A DNA stretch of 20,653 nt from an uncultured Oscillibacter sp. (GTDB lineage: Bacteria; Bacillota; Clostridia; Oscillospirales; Oscillospiraceae). The DNA is taken from the NCBI GenBank assembly GCA_900544105.1, contig UQUC01000039.1, positions 1 through 20,653 of the forward strand. Reading direction: 5' to 3'. Numbering within the stretch: the stretch's first letter is position 1; each line of letters opens with the position of its first letter. Both the position numbers and the translations under genes were made by a program. The notes under the pieces are model-generated. The model was not told where the DNA came from, made no database searches, and was given only the letters and a program-made list of their open reading frames with translations. Below, in pieces: positions 1 through 6,728 of this stretch.

Positions 1-6
1 GAAAAT

Positions 7-549
7 TTGAATAGAATTATTACGGTTCCTAATCTTCTTTCTTTTTTTCGGCTTTGTCTGATTCCGGTAATTATATGGAGTTATTGTGTAAAGAAAAATC
101 CTCTGTTAGCTGGTGAAATCTTATTGCTGTCTGGTCTTACGGATCTTGCTGATGGATATATCGCAAGAAGATTCCATAGGATTAGTAATTTAGGAAAAAT
201 ACTTGATCCGGTGGCTGATAAGCTGACACAGGCAGCGATGTTAATCTGTCTGTTTACTCGATTTCAGCATATGCTTCTTTTAATCGTAATAATGGCAGGT
301 AAGGAGCTGTATATGGTAGTCAGTGGATGTCTTGTGATACGAAAGACAGGAAAAGTACATGGTGCAGACTGGCATGGAAAGATAGTAACCTTTTTATTAT
401 ATGGAACTGCAGCGGTGCATATTATATGGTTCCAAATTACACCGATGGTATCAGATCTGTTGATTGGTTTGTGCGCTATAATGATGGTCATATCGGTCGC
501 TCTGTATATTATCCAGAATACCAGAACTCTTAAGGGAGAGACTGTATAA
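7..549 (+). CDS. CDP-alcohol phosphatidyltransferase family protein (PgsA-like)
   Basis: Membrane enzyme of the CDP-alcohol phosphatidyltransferase family, which moves a phosphatidyl group from CDP-diacylglycerol to an alcohol such as glycerol-3-phosphate. The family signature D-x2-D-G-x2-A-R-x8-G-x3-D-x3-D is complete: D46, D49-G50, A53-R54, G63, D67 and D71. The N-terminus (VPNLLSFFRL) and about five hydrophobic segments fit PgsA, and 180 residues is the usual length. The start is taken as TTG at base 7 because the family normally begins just before this PN-LT-x-R segment, but any ribosome binding site lies off the window and a start slightly upstream cannot be excluded. The gene is AT-rich compared with the host genes further right and sits in the mobile half, so it may be a second, element-borne copy rather than the housekeeping pgsA. 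The exact alcohol substrate is not decided by the sequence. Confidence 0.85.
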   Translation: MNRIITVPNLLSFFRLCLIPVIIWSYCVKKNPLLAGEILLLSGLTDLADGYIARRFHRISNLGKILDPVADKLTQAAMLICLFTRFQHMLLLIVIMAGKELYMVVSGCLVIRKTGKVHGADWHGKIVTFLLYGTAAVHIIWFQITPMVSDLLIGLCAIMMVISVALYIIQNTRTLKGETV

Positions 550-628
550 GCAATTTTATATTGCAATGACTAGAAAAATATTTGGGAGAATATTGATGAG
601 ATAAAGAAAGATAAAAACTTAACCTGGA

Positions 629-1132
629 TTGTGGATTGTTCAGAACATTTCAAGAGAACAGCCGACTCAAAGACCCCTCATTTACTACCCCGTGCACAAA
701 AGAGAAGGTTATTTCTCTACATACCCTTTGCTGAAAGATAGCGGCTGTATCGGATGTAGCGAGCTTCAAGATTGTTCTCGAGCCGTAAATATGGTAATGG
801 ACAAGCTTCAATGTGATGAAAAGGAAGCTAGTAGCGTAATCCTTGAATCAATTCCTACCGAAAGCATTGATACGCTTATAGAATCCGGCCTGAATAGTGC
901 AAATGATGATTCTTTTGATGATGTCCACCTCGCTGATGGATGCTCAACTTGTAAAACGGAAATTTTTCGCTCATTCCTCACACATATGGCAACAAACACT
1001 GATGAGATCTTCTGTGAGCTGTCAAATAAGCTTCTCAGACAGGCTTTAGATGAACAACTAAGCAAGCTAACTTCGAAAGAAGCTGAGGTCATTAAGCTAC
1101 GCTTTGAAAAAGAAAGAGATCACCGCCTTTGA
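629..1132 (+). CDS. Hypothetical Cys-rich protein with a sigma-70 region 4-like tail, probably truncated
   Basis: I do not recognise the full protein. Seven cysteines lie at 40, 43, 49, 62, 105, 108 and 129, including a C-x2-C-x5-C group, which could bind metal. The last 35 residues (about 133-162; LSKLTSKEAEVIKLRF) resemble the start of sigma-70 region 4, but the frame ends five residues after that, before a complete helix-turn-helix. The following bases stay open for about 20 codons in another frame (about 1105-1161), so a frameshift or a deletion junction is possible. The start used is TTG at 629; no convincing ribosome binding site precedes it, and the true N-terminus could differ. A strong terminator follows at 1164. 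It may be a remnant of an element-encoded regulator. Function unknown. Confidence 0.45.
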   Translation: MWIVQNISREQPTQRPLIYYPVHKREGYFSTYPLLKDSGCIGCSELQDCSRAVNMVMDKLQCDEKEASSVILESIPTESIDTLIESGLNSANDDSFDDVHLADGCSTCKTEIFRSFLTHMATNTDEIFCELSNKLLRQALDEQLSKLTSKEAEVIKLRFEKERDHRL

Positions 1133-1163
1133 TGACTATATGACAACCAAGCTGGAAACTTGA

Positions 1164-1208
1164 AGAGAAAGCACTCTGTGAGTAATTCGCAGAGTGCTTT
1201 CTCTTTTT
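1164..1208 (+). terminator. Rho-independent terminator
   Basis: A 15-bp perfect inverted repeat (AGAGAAAGCACTCTG and its complement at 1190-1204) is separated by 11 bases and followed by a run of T. It closes the gene ending at 1132. Confidence 0.9.
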
Positions 1209-1261
1209 CGCACATTTCTCAAAACTGAGGAAGGAAATTATACTATAAGCAGTAATGAGAA

Positions 1262-2698
1262 ATGGAGCGTTCAGATATGGAGAATAGTTTAAGCAGGATG
1301 CGACCGCATCTTGTATCAGAATGGTCAGAAAAGAACTTCCCGTTGACTCCTGATACAGTGACCTTTGGGTCTAATAAAACTGTGTGGTGGAAAGGTGCTT
1401 GCGGTCACGAATGGCAGACAAGCATTAAAGCTCGCTCCGCAGGCGAGCAATGTCCAATATGTTCGGGAGCGAGGGTGCTTCGAGGTTATAACGACTTTGA
1501 AAGTAAGTTCCCTGAGCTTGCGAAGGAATGGTCGCCCAAGAATGAGCCGCTAAGACCGTCGATGATTACAGCGGCTACGCACAGGAAGGTAATATGGCAG
1601 TGCAAGCTCGGACACGAATGGACGGCATCCGTGAAAAGCCGGACGGTGAACGGTACGGGTTGTCCCTACTGCTCACACAACTTTGTGCTACCGGGCTTCA
1701 ACGACTTGGCAAGCCGTTTTCCTGAAATCGCTGCGGAGTGGTCAGAGCGCAATCTTCCGCTGACGCCGGATCAGGTTACGGCTTTCAAGAATATTAAAGT
1801 TTGGTGGAAATGTCACTTGGGTCACGAATGGAACACATTGATTTCAACCCGTGCAGGAGGAAGTCAGTGTCCCTATTGTAGTGGGATAAAGCTACTCAAA
1901 AGCTTTAATGACTTAAAAACAAAGTACCCTTCCCTTGCCGCAGAGTGGTCGGAAAAGAATCTGCCGTTGACTCCCGATGCGGTCAATGAGAAGTCAACTA
2001 AGAATGTTTGGTGGAAATGCAATACCTGCGGCTATGAATGGAAAGCCGTCGTCAAAGCACGGGTCAAAGGCGGTATGTGTCCTGTTTGTGCTGAGAGAGC
2101 CGTTCTGCAAGGCTATAATGATCTTGGAACAACTGATCCTCACTTACTCTCAGAATGGGACTATGAAAAGAACTCCAAGTGGACACCGAGCAATGTATCG
2201 AGAAACTCGATGAAGGTCGTTTGGTGGAAATGCGGAGCAGGACACTCTTACCGTGCCAAAATCACAGATAGAACTATTGAGCAAAAGGGTTGCCCTCAAT
2301 GTGAAGCGGAGTTTCAACAGGCTCTCCCGCAGATGCTGATAATGATGTATGGAGCACAGAACGGCATTACGGTCAAAAGCAATAGCGACTCGGAGCTTGG
2401 AATGCGACTTGTTGCATACCTCCCTGAATTACATTGTGCGGTCGATATTGCCGGAGCAACCGTGACGGAGAAAAGAGAGCAAAGCGTGAAAGCCCACATT
2501 TGTCAAAGTAACCGGCTGAGTTACTACCTTATTAAAAGAACTGCGGATACTTCGCAAATGGCAGCGGAAATCAAAACGCTATTTATCCGCAATCATATCT
2601 ATCTCCATACGGATTCCGAGAAAGATGTTCAAGTGCTTCGAGAGAGATTTTTAGAATGGAAAAATCGAAATGCTTGTAAACTGAACGGAAAATATTGA
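1262..2698 (+). CDS. Five-repeat zinc-ribbon (treble-clef) protein with a possible nuclease-like C-terminal domain
   Basis: Five tandem repeats of about 54 residues (about 17-69, 85-138, 155-208, 225-277, 294-350) share the pattern EW-x7-PLTP, WWKC-x2-GHEW and CPxC, the layout of the probable zinc-ribbon family often labelled DUF4379. Ligands vary: repeat 1 has its first cysteine displaced (WWKGACGHEW), repeat 4 reads C-x2-C with Tyr for His, and repeat 5 keeps C and H. Residues 350-478 contain a strand-rich stretch (LPELHCAVDIAG ... YYLIKR) that resembles a degenerate PD-(D/E)xK/Vsr-like nuclease core; this is inference. Such proteins are common in Clostridial mobile elements and are suspected to bind nucleic acid. 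ATG at 1277 has a better Shine-Dalgarno (TGGAG, 9 bases before) than ATG at 1262, so the first five residues are doubtful. The gene stands alone between two terminators. Confidence 0.8.
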   Translation: MERSDMENSLSRMRPHLVSEWSEKNFPLTPDTVTFGSNKTVWWKGACGHEWQTSIKARSAGEQCPICSGARVLRGYNDFESKFPELAKEWSPKNEPLRPSMITAATHRKVIWQCKLGHEWTASVKSRTVNGTGCPYCSHNFVLPGFNDLASRFPEIAAEWSERNLPLTPDQVTAFKNIKVWWKCHLGHEWNTLISTRAGGSQCPYCSGIKLLKSFNDLKTKYPSLAAEWSEKNLPLTPDAVNEKSTKNVWWKCNTCGYEWKAVVKARVKGGMCPVCAERAVLQGYNDLGTTDPHLLSEWDYEKNSKWTPSNVSRNSMKVVWWKCGAGHSYRAKITDRTIEQKGCPQCEAEFQQALPQMLIMMYGAQNGITVKSNSDSELGMRLVAYLPELHCAVDIAGATVTEKREQSVKAHICQSNRLSYYLIKRTADTSQMAAEIKTLFIRNHIYLHTDSEKDVQVLRERFLEWKNRNACKLNGKY

Positions 2699-2708
2699 AT
2701 TTCGTTAA

Positions 2709-2763
2709 GCCGTGTGTTATACTGTTTAAATGGTTAGTTTCAGTATAGCACACGGCTCGTTTT
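2709..2763 (+). terminator. Rho-independent terminator
   Basis: Arms of 16 bp (2709-2724 and 2741-2756) pair with one G-T wobble around a 16-base loop and are followed by TCGTTTTC. It ends the zinc-ribbon gene. Confidence 0.85.
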
Positions 2764-2781
2764 CAAAAAAATGAAGCCACC

Positions 2782-2856
2782 TTACGCCAGCTTACTCCAC
2801 GGCTTACGCCATTAGATTTTCCGCTATCTGAATTAGGCGTAACTGAGCTTACCCCA
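2782..2856 (+). repeat. Iterated TTACGCCA-type repeats at the right end of element E0
   Basis: Three direct copies, TTACGCCA, TTACTCCA and TTACGCCA, start at 2782, 2792 and 2804 (spacing 10 and 12). A further TTACCCCA is at 2849 and an inverted, 7-of-8 copy at 2835-2842. The cluster begins 155 bases before the metG-fragment junction. The layout is like the arm-type binding sites of tyrosine recombinases. The rest of 2764-2936 contains no gene that I can support. Confidence 0.55.
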
Positions 2857-2924
2857 GCTTCAAACGAGTAGATGCCGGTCTGGACTTATAGACGCTAAGC
2901 GGAGCTTATCTAAGGCTGGTCACG

Positions 2925-2950
2925 AAAATCCCCACAATGAAGCCGTTGGA
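2925..2950 (+). other. Putative attachment site, E0/E1 junction
   Basis: These 26 bases are identical to 5462-5487 and nearly identical to 6929-6952, with the core AATCCCCAC-A-ATGAAGCCG. Upstream of the core the three sites share nothing obvious, while downstream all continue as the metG 3' end. This is where the sequences diverge, as expected at an integration crossover. Confidence 0.6.
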
Positions 2951-3392
2951 TACCGACAAGAAGCCCGCAAAGCCCGCCGAGGCCGCTCCCACCGCCCCTG
3001 TCGTGGAGGAGAAGATCGACTTCTCCAACGTGCAGATCGAACCGCTGTTCACCGACCTGGTGGATTTTGACACCTTCTCCAAGAGCGATTTCCGTGCCGT
3101 GAAGGTTAAGGAATGCGAAGCCGTGAAGAAGTCCAAAAAGCTCTTAAAGTTCGTTTTGGACGACGGAACCGGCGTAGATAGGGTCATTTTGAGTGGTATT
3201 CACGACTATTACGAGCCGGAGGAGCTGGTAGGCAAGACCTGCATCGCTATCACGAACCTCCCGCCTCGCCCGATGATGGGTATCGATTCCTGCGGTATGC
3301 TCATCTCCGCCGTGCATCATGAAAACGGCGAAGAAAAGCTCCATCTGCTTATGGTAGATGACCATATCCCGGCAGGTGCAAAGCTCTATTAA
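2937..3392 (+). CDS. Methionyl-tRNA synthetase C-terminal tRNA-binding domain, displaced copy 1
   Basis: This is the tRNA-binding OB-fold found at the C-terminus of MetG and in the stand-alone Trbp111/CsaA proteins, where it helps hold tRNA and forms dimers. A 25-residue linker rich in Ala, Pro and Lys precedes the domain (about 42-151), which carries FSKSDFRAVKV, VILSGIHDYY, EPEELVGKT and MGIDSCGML. There is no ribosome binding site before the ATG, and the frame reads K-I-P-T into the ATG, so it is best seen as a gene 3' end carried by element E1 rather than a separate gene. At the DNA level it is a mosaic: its 5' part follows copy 3, while 3059-3173 is identical to copy 2. Whether it is translated depends on what lies upstream. 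A stand-alone tRNA-binding protein is the alternative reading. Confidence 0.7.
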   Translation: MKPLDTDKKPAKPAEAAPTAPVVEEKIDFSNVQIEPLFTDLVDFDTFSKSDFRAVKVKECEAVKKSKKLLKFVLDDGTGVDRVILSGIHDYYEPEELVGKTCIAITNLPPRPMMGIDSCGMLISAVHHENGEEKLHLLMVDDHIPAGAKLY

Positions 3393-3394
3393 GC

Positions 3395-3487
3395 TGATGT
3401 AACGATGTACCGTTTAACCAAATAAACGAGATGTACTTCAAATGCTGAAAATCGCAAAAGTAAGTGATTTACATCAAACTTACATCA
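3395..3487 (+). repeat. TTACATCA repeats at the left end of element E1
   Basis: Three inverted copies (TGATGTAA at 3395, CGATGTAC at 3403, AGATGTAC at 3429) are followed by two direct TTACATCA copies at 3469 and 3480. The same octamer recurs three times at the right end of E1 (5321-5349). Two further TACATC/GATGTA hexamers occur inside the integrase gene, about the background expected by chance. Probable recombinase arm sites. Confidence 0.6.
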
Positions 3488-3539
3488 TTTGATGCGTGAA
3501 TTTGTGCAGGGACAAAATAATCGCATAATTTTCAAGATG

Positions 3540-3572
3540 AATGGGCAGTCCCAATCGGGATTGCCCATTTTC
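3540..3572 (+). terminator. Rho-independent terminator
   Basis: 13-bp arms (3540-3552 and 3557-3569) with one G-T wobble enclose the tetraloop AATC and are followed by TTTT. It lies about 150 bases after metG copy 1 and would stop transcription running from metG into E1. Confidence 0.85.
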
Positions 3573-3609
3573 AAAAGTATGATAAAAGTCTAAAATAAAA
3601 TCAGGTAGA

Positions 3610-3972
3610 ATGTCAGGTATGAAATTTCGAGAAATCAAAGAAAACAAAAAACAGTTTCTATCATTACTGCTTTTGGCAGATGAACAGGAGAATATGATAG
3701 ACCGCTATCTTGAAAAAGGCACTATGTATGTGCTTGACGATAACGGCGTGAAAGCTGAGTGTGTCGTCACCGATGAGGGCGACGGCATTCTTGAAATAAA
3801 GAATATTGCGACCGTTCCAGAATATCAAGGCAATGGATATGCCAAAGCCCTAATTGATTTTATTGTTAAAGAGTATGCCGACAAATATTACGTTTTACAG
3901 GTCGGAACCGGCGACAGTCCTCTGACAGTTCCATGGCTGAAAAGCGAAAAGACAAAGCAAGAACCGTCTTAA
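3610..3972 (+). CDS. GNAT-family N-acetyltransferase, C-terminally truncated
   Basis: The GCN5-related acetyltransferase fold is seen up to its acetyl-CoA loop: IATVPEYQGNGYAKALIDF (about 67-85) carries the R/Q-x2-G-x-G/A pyrophosphate-binding motif, and VLQVGTGDSPLTVP (about 97-110) is strand 5. Family members usually continue with an F-Y-x-K-x-G-F segment and some 30 more residues. Here the sequence changes abruptly after TVP into the start codon region of the integrase, giving an unrelated 10-residue tail that overlaps the integrase by 40 bases. Truncation by a recombination junction is the likely cause, so activity is doubtful. The start could equally be the ATG at 3619 (MKFREI), which fits the family better. 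The substrate is unknown. Confidence 0.75.
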   Translation: MSGMKFREIKENKKQFLSLLLLADEQENMIDRYLEKGTMYVLDDNGVKAECVVTDEGDGILEIKNIATVPEYQGNGYAKALIDFIVKEYADKYYVLQVGTGDSPLTVPWLKSEKTKQEPS

Positions 3973-5165
3973 AAACCGGAGAGATTCAGAGAAAAAACGG
4001 TACTTATCAATTTAGTTGGATGGACGGACAGTTAAAAAGGCGTTTTATATATGCCAAAACCTTAGCTGACCTGCGTGAAAAAGAGAAGAATATCTTGAAA
4101 GATAAATGTGACGGCATAAAGACCGAAGCTCGATACACCACAGTTAATGATTTGTTTGACCTTTGGCTCAATTTGAAAAGAGGATTGAAAAACAATACCT
4201 TTGAGAATTACAAGTATCTTTACAACACCTTTGTACGACCTGTTATCGGCAATAAACGAGTATCAACATTGAGAAAGTCGGATATTAAGAAGTATTACAA
4301 CTACCTTGCCGATGAGAGAAACCTGAAAGTTTCCACGATTGACAGTATCCATACTGTCCTACATCAAATATTGCAGATAGCGGTTGATGATGACTATATC
4401 AGAAACAATCCTTCGGACAATGTGTTGAGAGAACTGAAAAAGTCTCACGCTTTTCAGTCAGAGAAGCGCCGAGCGTTGACAAGACCTGAACAGGATTTAT
4501 TCCTTGATTACCTTAAAACACATCCGGTTTACGAGCATTGGTATCCCGTTTTTGCGGTTATGATAGGAACGGGATTGCGTGTCGGCGAGGTAACAGGCTT
4601 GAGATGGTGCGATATTGATATGGAAAGCGGAATGATTGATGTAAATCACACGCTTGTATATTACGACCATCGTACCGAAGGAAGCAAAAAAGGCTGCTAT
4701 TTCAATGTGAATACGACTAAGACTCCTGCAAGTATGAGACAAGTACCAATGCTCGATTTCGTCAAAGAAGCATTTGAACTTGAAAAGCAGAAACAGAAAG
4801 ACTTGGATATTCATTGCGAGGTTACAATAGATGGTTACTCCGACTTTATCTTTATCAATCGCTTTGGACAGGCGCAGCACCAAGCAACCTTGAATAAAGC
4901 AATCCGCCGTATTATTCGTGACTGCAACGATGAGCAGTTTGAAAAATCGGAAGAACCCGAAGTGCTTTTGCCCCATTTTAGCTGCCATTCACTCAGACAT
5001 ACATTCACAACGAGAATGTGCGAAGCCGGAGTTAATATAAAGGTCATTCAGGACGCACTCGGACATACAGATATTTCAACCACGCTGAATATCTACACCG
5101 ATGTTACCAAAGAATTGAAAACATCAGAGTTCAAAGGACTTGATAATTATTTCAAGGCACAGTAA
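3933..5165 (+). CDS. int: Tyrosine recombinase/integrase (Tn916 Int type)
   Basis: This enzyme cuts and rejoins DNA to insert or remove a mobile element. The 410 residues match the Tn916 integrase plan: an N-terminal arm-binding domain (1-60, with LKTGEIQRKNGTYQFSW), a core-binding SAM-like domain (about 70-170), and a catalytic domain (about 180-400). Catalytic residues are present: R216 (GTGLRVGE), K263, H352 and R355 (HSLRH), H378 (LGHTD) and the nucleophile Y388 (NIYTDV). It should be active by sequence. There is no Shine-Dalgarno before the ATG, whose codon directly follows the broken acetyltransferase sequence, so translation may depend on ribosomes finishing that gene. The flanking TTACATCA clusters are its likely arm sites and AATCCCCAC in metG its likely core site. 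No excisionase gene was found nearby. Confidence 0.93.
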   Translation: MAEKRKDKARTVLKTGEIQRKNGTYQFSWMDGQLKRRFIYAKTLADLREKEKNILKDKCDGIKTEARYTTVNDLFDLWLNLKRGLKNNTFENYKYLYNTFVRPVIGNKRVSTLRKSDIKKYYNYLADERNLKVSTIDSIHTVLHQILQIAVDDDYIRNNPSDNVLRELKKSHAFQSEKRRALTRPEQDLFLDYLKTHPVYEHWYPVFAVMIGTGLRVGEVTGLRWCDIDMESGMIDVNHTLVYYDHRTEGSKKGCYFNVNTTKTPASMRQVPMLDFVKEAFELEKQKQKDLDIHCEVTIDGYSDFIFINRFGQAQHQATLNKAIRRIIRDCNDEQFEKSEEPEVLLPHFSCHSLRHTFTTRMCEAGVNIKVIQDALGHTDISTTLNIYTDVTKELKTSEFKGLDNYFKAQ

Positions 5166-5178
5166 CAATCGAATAGAC

Positions 5179-5221
5179 AGAGAGCATACAATCCGTTTCG
5201 GAAAGTATGCTCTCTTTATTT
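5179..5221 (+). terminator. Rho-independent terminator after int
   Basis: 11-bp arms (AGAGAGCATAC at 5179-5189, complement at 5205-5215) are followed by TTATTTAT. It ends the integrase transcript. Confidence 0.85.
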
Positions 5222-5320
5222 ATATACATTTATAATGGGATTTGGGTTGCAGGTTGACTTTCAGGCAGCAGATGAATATAATAAATGTTAGTGAAGGTTT
5301 GCCGGGTTTCATAGTTCGAC

Positions 5321-5349
5321 TTACATCATTTACATCAAAACATACATCA
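5321..5349 (+). repeat. TTACATCA repeats at the right end of element E1
   Basis: TTACATCA at 5321 and 5330 and ATACATCA at 5342 are spaced 9 and 12 bases, and start 153 bases before the copy 2 junction. They match the octamers at the left end of E1 (3469, 3480). The remainder of 5222-5473 holds only short inverted and direct repeats (such as CCGAAAATGAG twice) and no supported gene. Confidence 0.6.
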
Positions 5350-5461
5350 TTTGAGTGCCAAATTGCCGAAAATGAGTCCGAAAAAGTTGTTTTTAAGCCA
5401 TTCAAAACGGCTTTAATGCCCGTTAGAACAACTTATTTCCGAAAATGAGAGAACCGCAACA

Positions 5462-5487
5462 AAAATCCCCACAATGAAGCCGTTGGA
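5462..5487 (+). other. Putative attachment site, E1/E2 junction
   Basis: Identical over 26 bases to 2925-2950. Together the two would flank E1, so recombination between them would release a circle of about 2.5 kb carrying copy 1 and int. Confidence 0.6.
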
Positions 5488-5941
5488 CTCCGACAAGAAG
5501 GTTTCCAAGGAAGTTTCGGCTCCTGCGGAGGCTGCTCAGGCGGCTCCGGTCGTGGAGGAAAAAATCGATTTTTCCAATGTTCAGATCGAGCCGCTGTTCC
5601 AGGATCAGGTGGATTTTGACACCTTCTCCAAGAGCGATTTCCGTGCCGTGAAGGTTAAGGAATGCGAAGCCGTGAAGAAGTCCAAAAAGCTCTTAAAGTT
5701 CGTTTTGGACGACGGAACCGGCACAGATAGGGTCATTTTGAGCGGAATTCACGAGTATTATGAGCCGGAAGAGCTGGTCGGAAAGACCTGCACTGCCATC
5801 ACGAATCTGCCTCCCAGAGCCATGATGGGCATTGAGAGCTGCGGTATGCTGATTAGTGCCGTTCACCATGAAGGAGAGGAAGAAAAGCTCCATCTCCTGA
5901 TGGTCGATCCCCACATTCCGGCTGGTGCTAAGCTGTATTGA
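5474..5941 (+). CDS. Methionyl-tRNA synthetase C-terminal tRNA-binding domain, displaced copy 2
   Basis: Second copy of the MetG tRNA-binding OB-fold, 155 residues. It differs from copies 1 and 3 by a longer linker (four extra residues, with VSKEVSAPAEAAQ) and a Glu-rich EGEEEK segment near the end. The domain motifs FSKSDFRAVKV, VILSGIHEYY, EPEELVGKT and MGIESCGML are intact. No ribosome binding site precedes the ATG. Most of the gene is diverged in synonymous positions from copy 3, but 5608-5722 is identical to copy 1, and 5657-5715 is identical in all three. By the tandem model this is the 3' end carried by element E2. It could only make a full synthetase if joined to the metG 5' part by excision of what lies upstream. 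Confidence 0.7.
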   Translation: MKPLDSDKKVSKEVSAPAEAAQAAPVVEEKIDFSNVQIEPLFQDQVDFDTFSKSDFRAVKVKECEAVKKSKKLLKFVLDDGTGTDRVILSGIHEYYEPEELVGKTCTAITNLPPRAMMGIESCGMLISAVHHEGEEEKLHLLMVDPHIPAGAKLY

Positions 5942-5963
5942 TTGAAGAGCCAAAATCGGCTCG

Positions 5964-6004
5964 AATCACCAATTTAGTCACCAAAAATCACCTTTCGATC
6001 TCCA
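5964..6004 (+). repeat. Iterated CACCA-type repeats at the left end of element E2
   Basis: AATCACCA, AGTCACCA, AATCACCT and GATCTCCA start at 5964, 5976, 5986 and 5997, so 12, 10 and 11 bases apart. The 19 bases at 5966-5984 recur with one change at 6740-6758, at the other end of E2. Probable arm sites of a recombinase different from that of E1. Confidence 0.55.
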
Positions 6005-6064
6005 AATCGGATGGCGAAAATGTGCGATTCCTCATTGAATGGCATAAATCATCGTTATTCTTCA

Positions 6065-6102
6065 AGAGACTCACTATCATACGGTAGTGGGTCTCTTTTT
6101 TT
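6065..6102 (+). terminator. Rho-independent terminator
   Basis: 14-base arms (6065-6078 and 6083-6096) pair with G-T wobbles around a short loop and run into seven T. It is about 125 bases after metG copy 2, the same position relative to the copy as the terminator in E1. The stretch 6103-6265 up to mazF shows no supported gene. Confidence 0.85.
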
Positions 6103-6265
6103 GTTTTCGGACATTCTTCTGACAGATTCCCATAACGTATGTTCGAGGAGTTCGTCAAAAATTTTTTTGAAAATCTTTGAGAAACAATGTCGTTTTTTGA
6201 GGCTCGATGTTGCTGTAGGGGGTTGAGGGGAGAAATTCCCTCAGAAACACAACGGAGGCCCAAAG

Positions 6266-6625
6266 ATGAACGACAAGAATGCTATCAAGATTCAAAAAGG
6301 CGATATCTTCTACGCTGATCTCGGTGAAACAGTTGGATCGGAGCAGAACGGCATTCGCCCGGTATTGGTAATCCAAAACGATGTAGGTAATAAGTACAGC
6401 CCTACCGTGATTATCACTCCGCTGACAAGCAAAGCAAAGAAGCTGGCCCAGCCAACCCACGTATTCATTGGAAAGAGATTTGGACTAACTGAAAAGTCTT
6501 ATGCCTTGCTTGAGCAGATCCGGACAATAGACCGTACTCGTCTGCTTGAATATGTCGGACATGCCGATATACCTGTGATGGATCGTGTTGATGCTGCCCT
6601 CCGTGTGAGTCTAAACCTGATATGA
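6266..6625 (+). CDS. mazF: MazF/PemK-family endoribonuclease toxin, no antitoxin seen
   Basis: MazF-type toxins cut mRNA (or other RNA) at short motifs and stop growth until an antitoxin binds them. The 119 residues carry the family motifs in order: KGDIFYADL (11-19), GSEQNGIRPVLVIQND (24-39, with conserved R31), VIITPLTS (48-55, with the Thr/Ser of the active site) and LLEQIRTIDRTRL (81-93). A good Shine-Dalgarno (GGAGG, 8 bases before ATG) fixes the start. No antitoxin reading frame is visible upstream on either strand within 300 bases; the only partner candidate is a 22-residue frame directly downstream. Lone MazF genes of this type are common in Clostridial mobile elements, where they may be controlled in trans or stabilise the element. 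Confidence in the family is high, in the role moderate. Confidence 0.92.
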   Translation: MNDKNAIKIQKGDIFYADLGETVGSEQNGIRPVLVIQNDVGNKYSPTVIITPLTSKAKKLAQPTHVFIGKRFGLTEKSYALLEQIRTIDRTRLLEYVGHADIPVMDRVDAALRVSLNLI

Positions 6626-6636
6626 GGAGGTGCAAC

Positions 6637-6705
6637 ATGGAAATCATCGACCAGACGAGGCAGGTTCTGCTTAAGGATAGGCTAAATGAAAGCCTTGAGT
6701 TCTGA
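6637..6705 (+). CDS. Short 22-residue frame after mazF, probably the truncated start of a gene
   Basis: An ATG with an excellent Shine-Dalgarno (AGGAGG, 7 bases spacing) starts 11 bases after the mazF stop and encodes MEIIDQTRQVLLKDRLNESL plus two residues. The charged, amphipathic sequence may be the N-terminal helix of a longer protein cut off by the deletion that formed the right end of E2. I do not recognise a family. An antitoxin peptide is a possible but unsupported reading. Confidence 0.4.
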   Translation: MEIIDQTRQVLLKDRLNESLEF

Positions 6706-6728
6706 CCGTTTCCCCAACAATGATGCCA

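Noticed and set aside
2764..2936. Possible small gene before metG copy 1
   Set aside because: No frame with a ribosome binding site or recognisable product; the stretch is explained by the repeats at the E0 right end.
5964..6004. Regularly spaced short repeats considered as a small CRISPR array
   Set aside because: The repeat units are about 8 bases with 10-12 base periodicity and no spacers; no cas genes are present.
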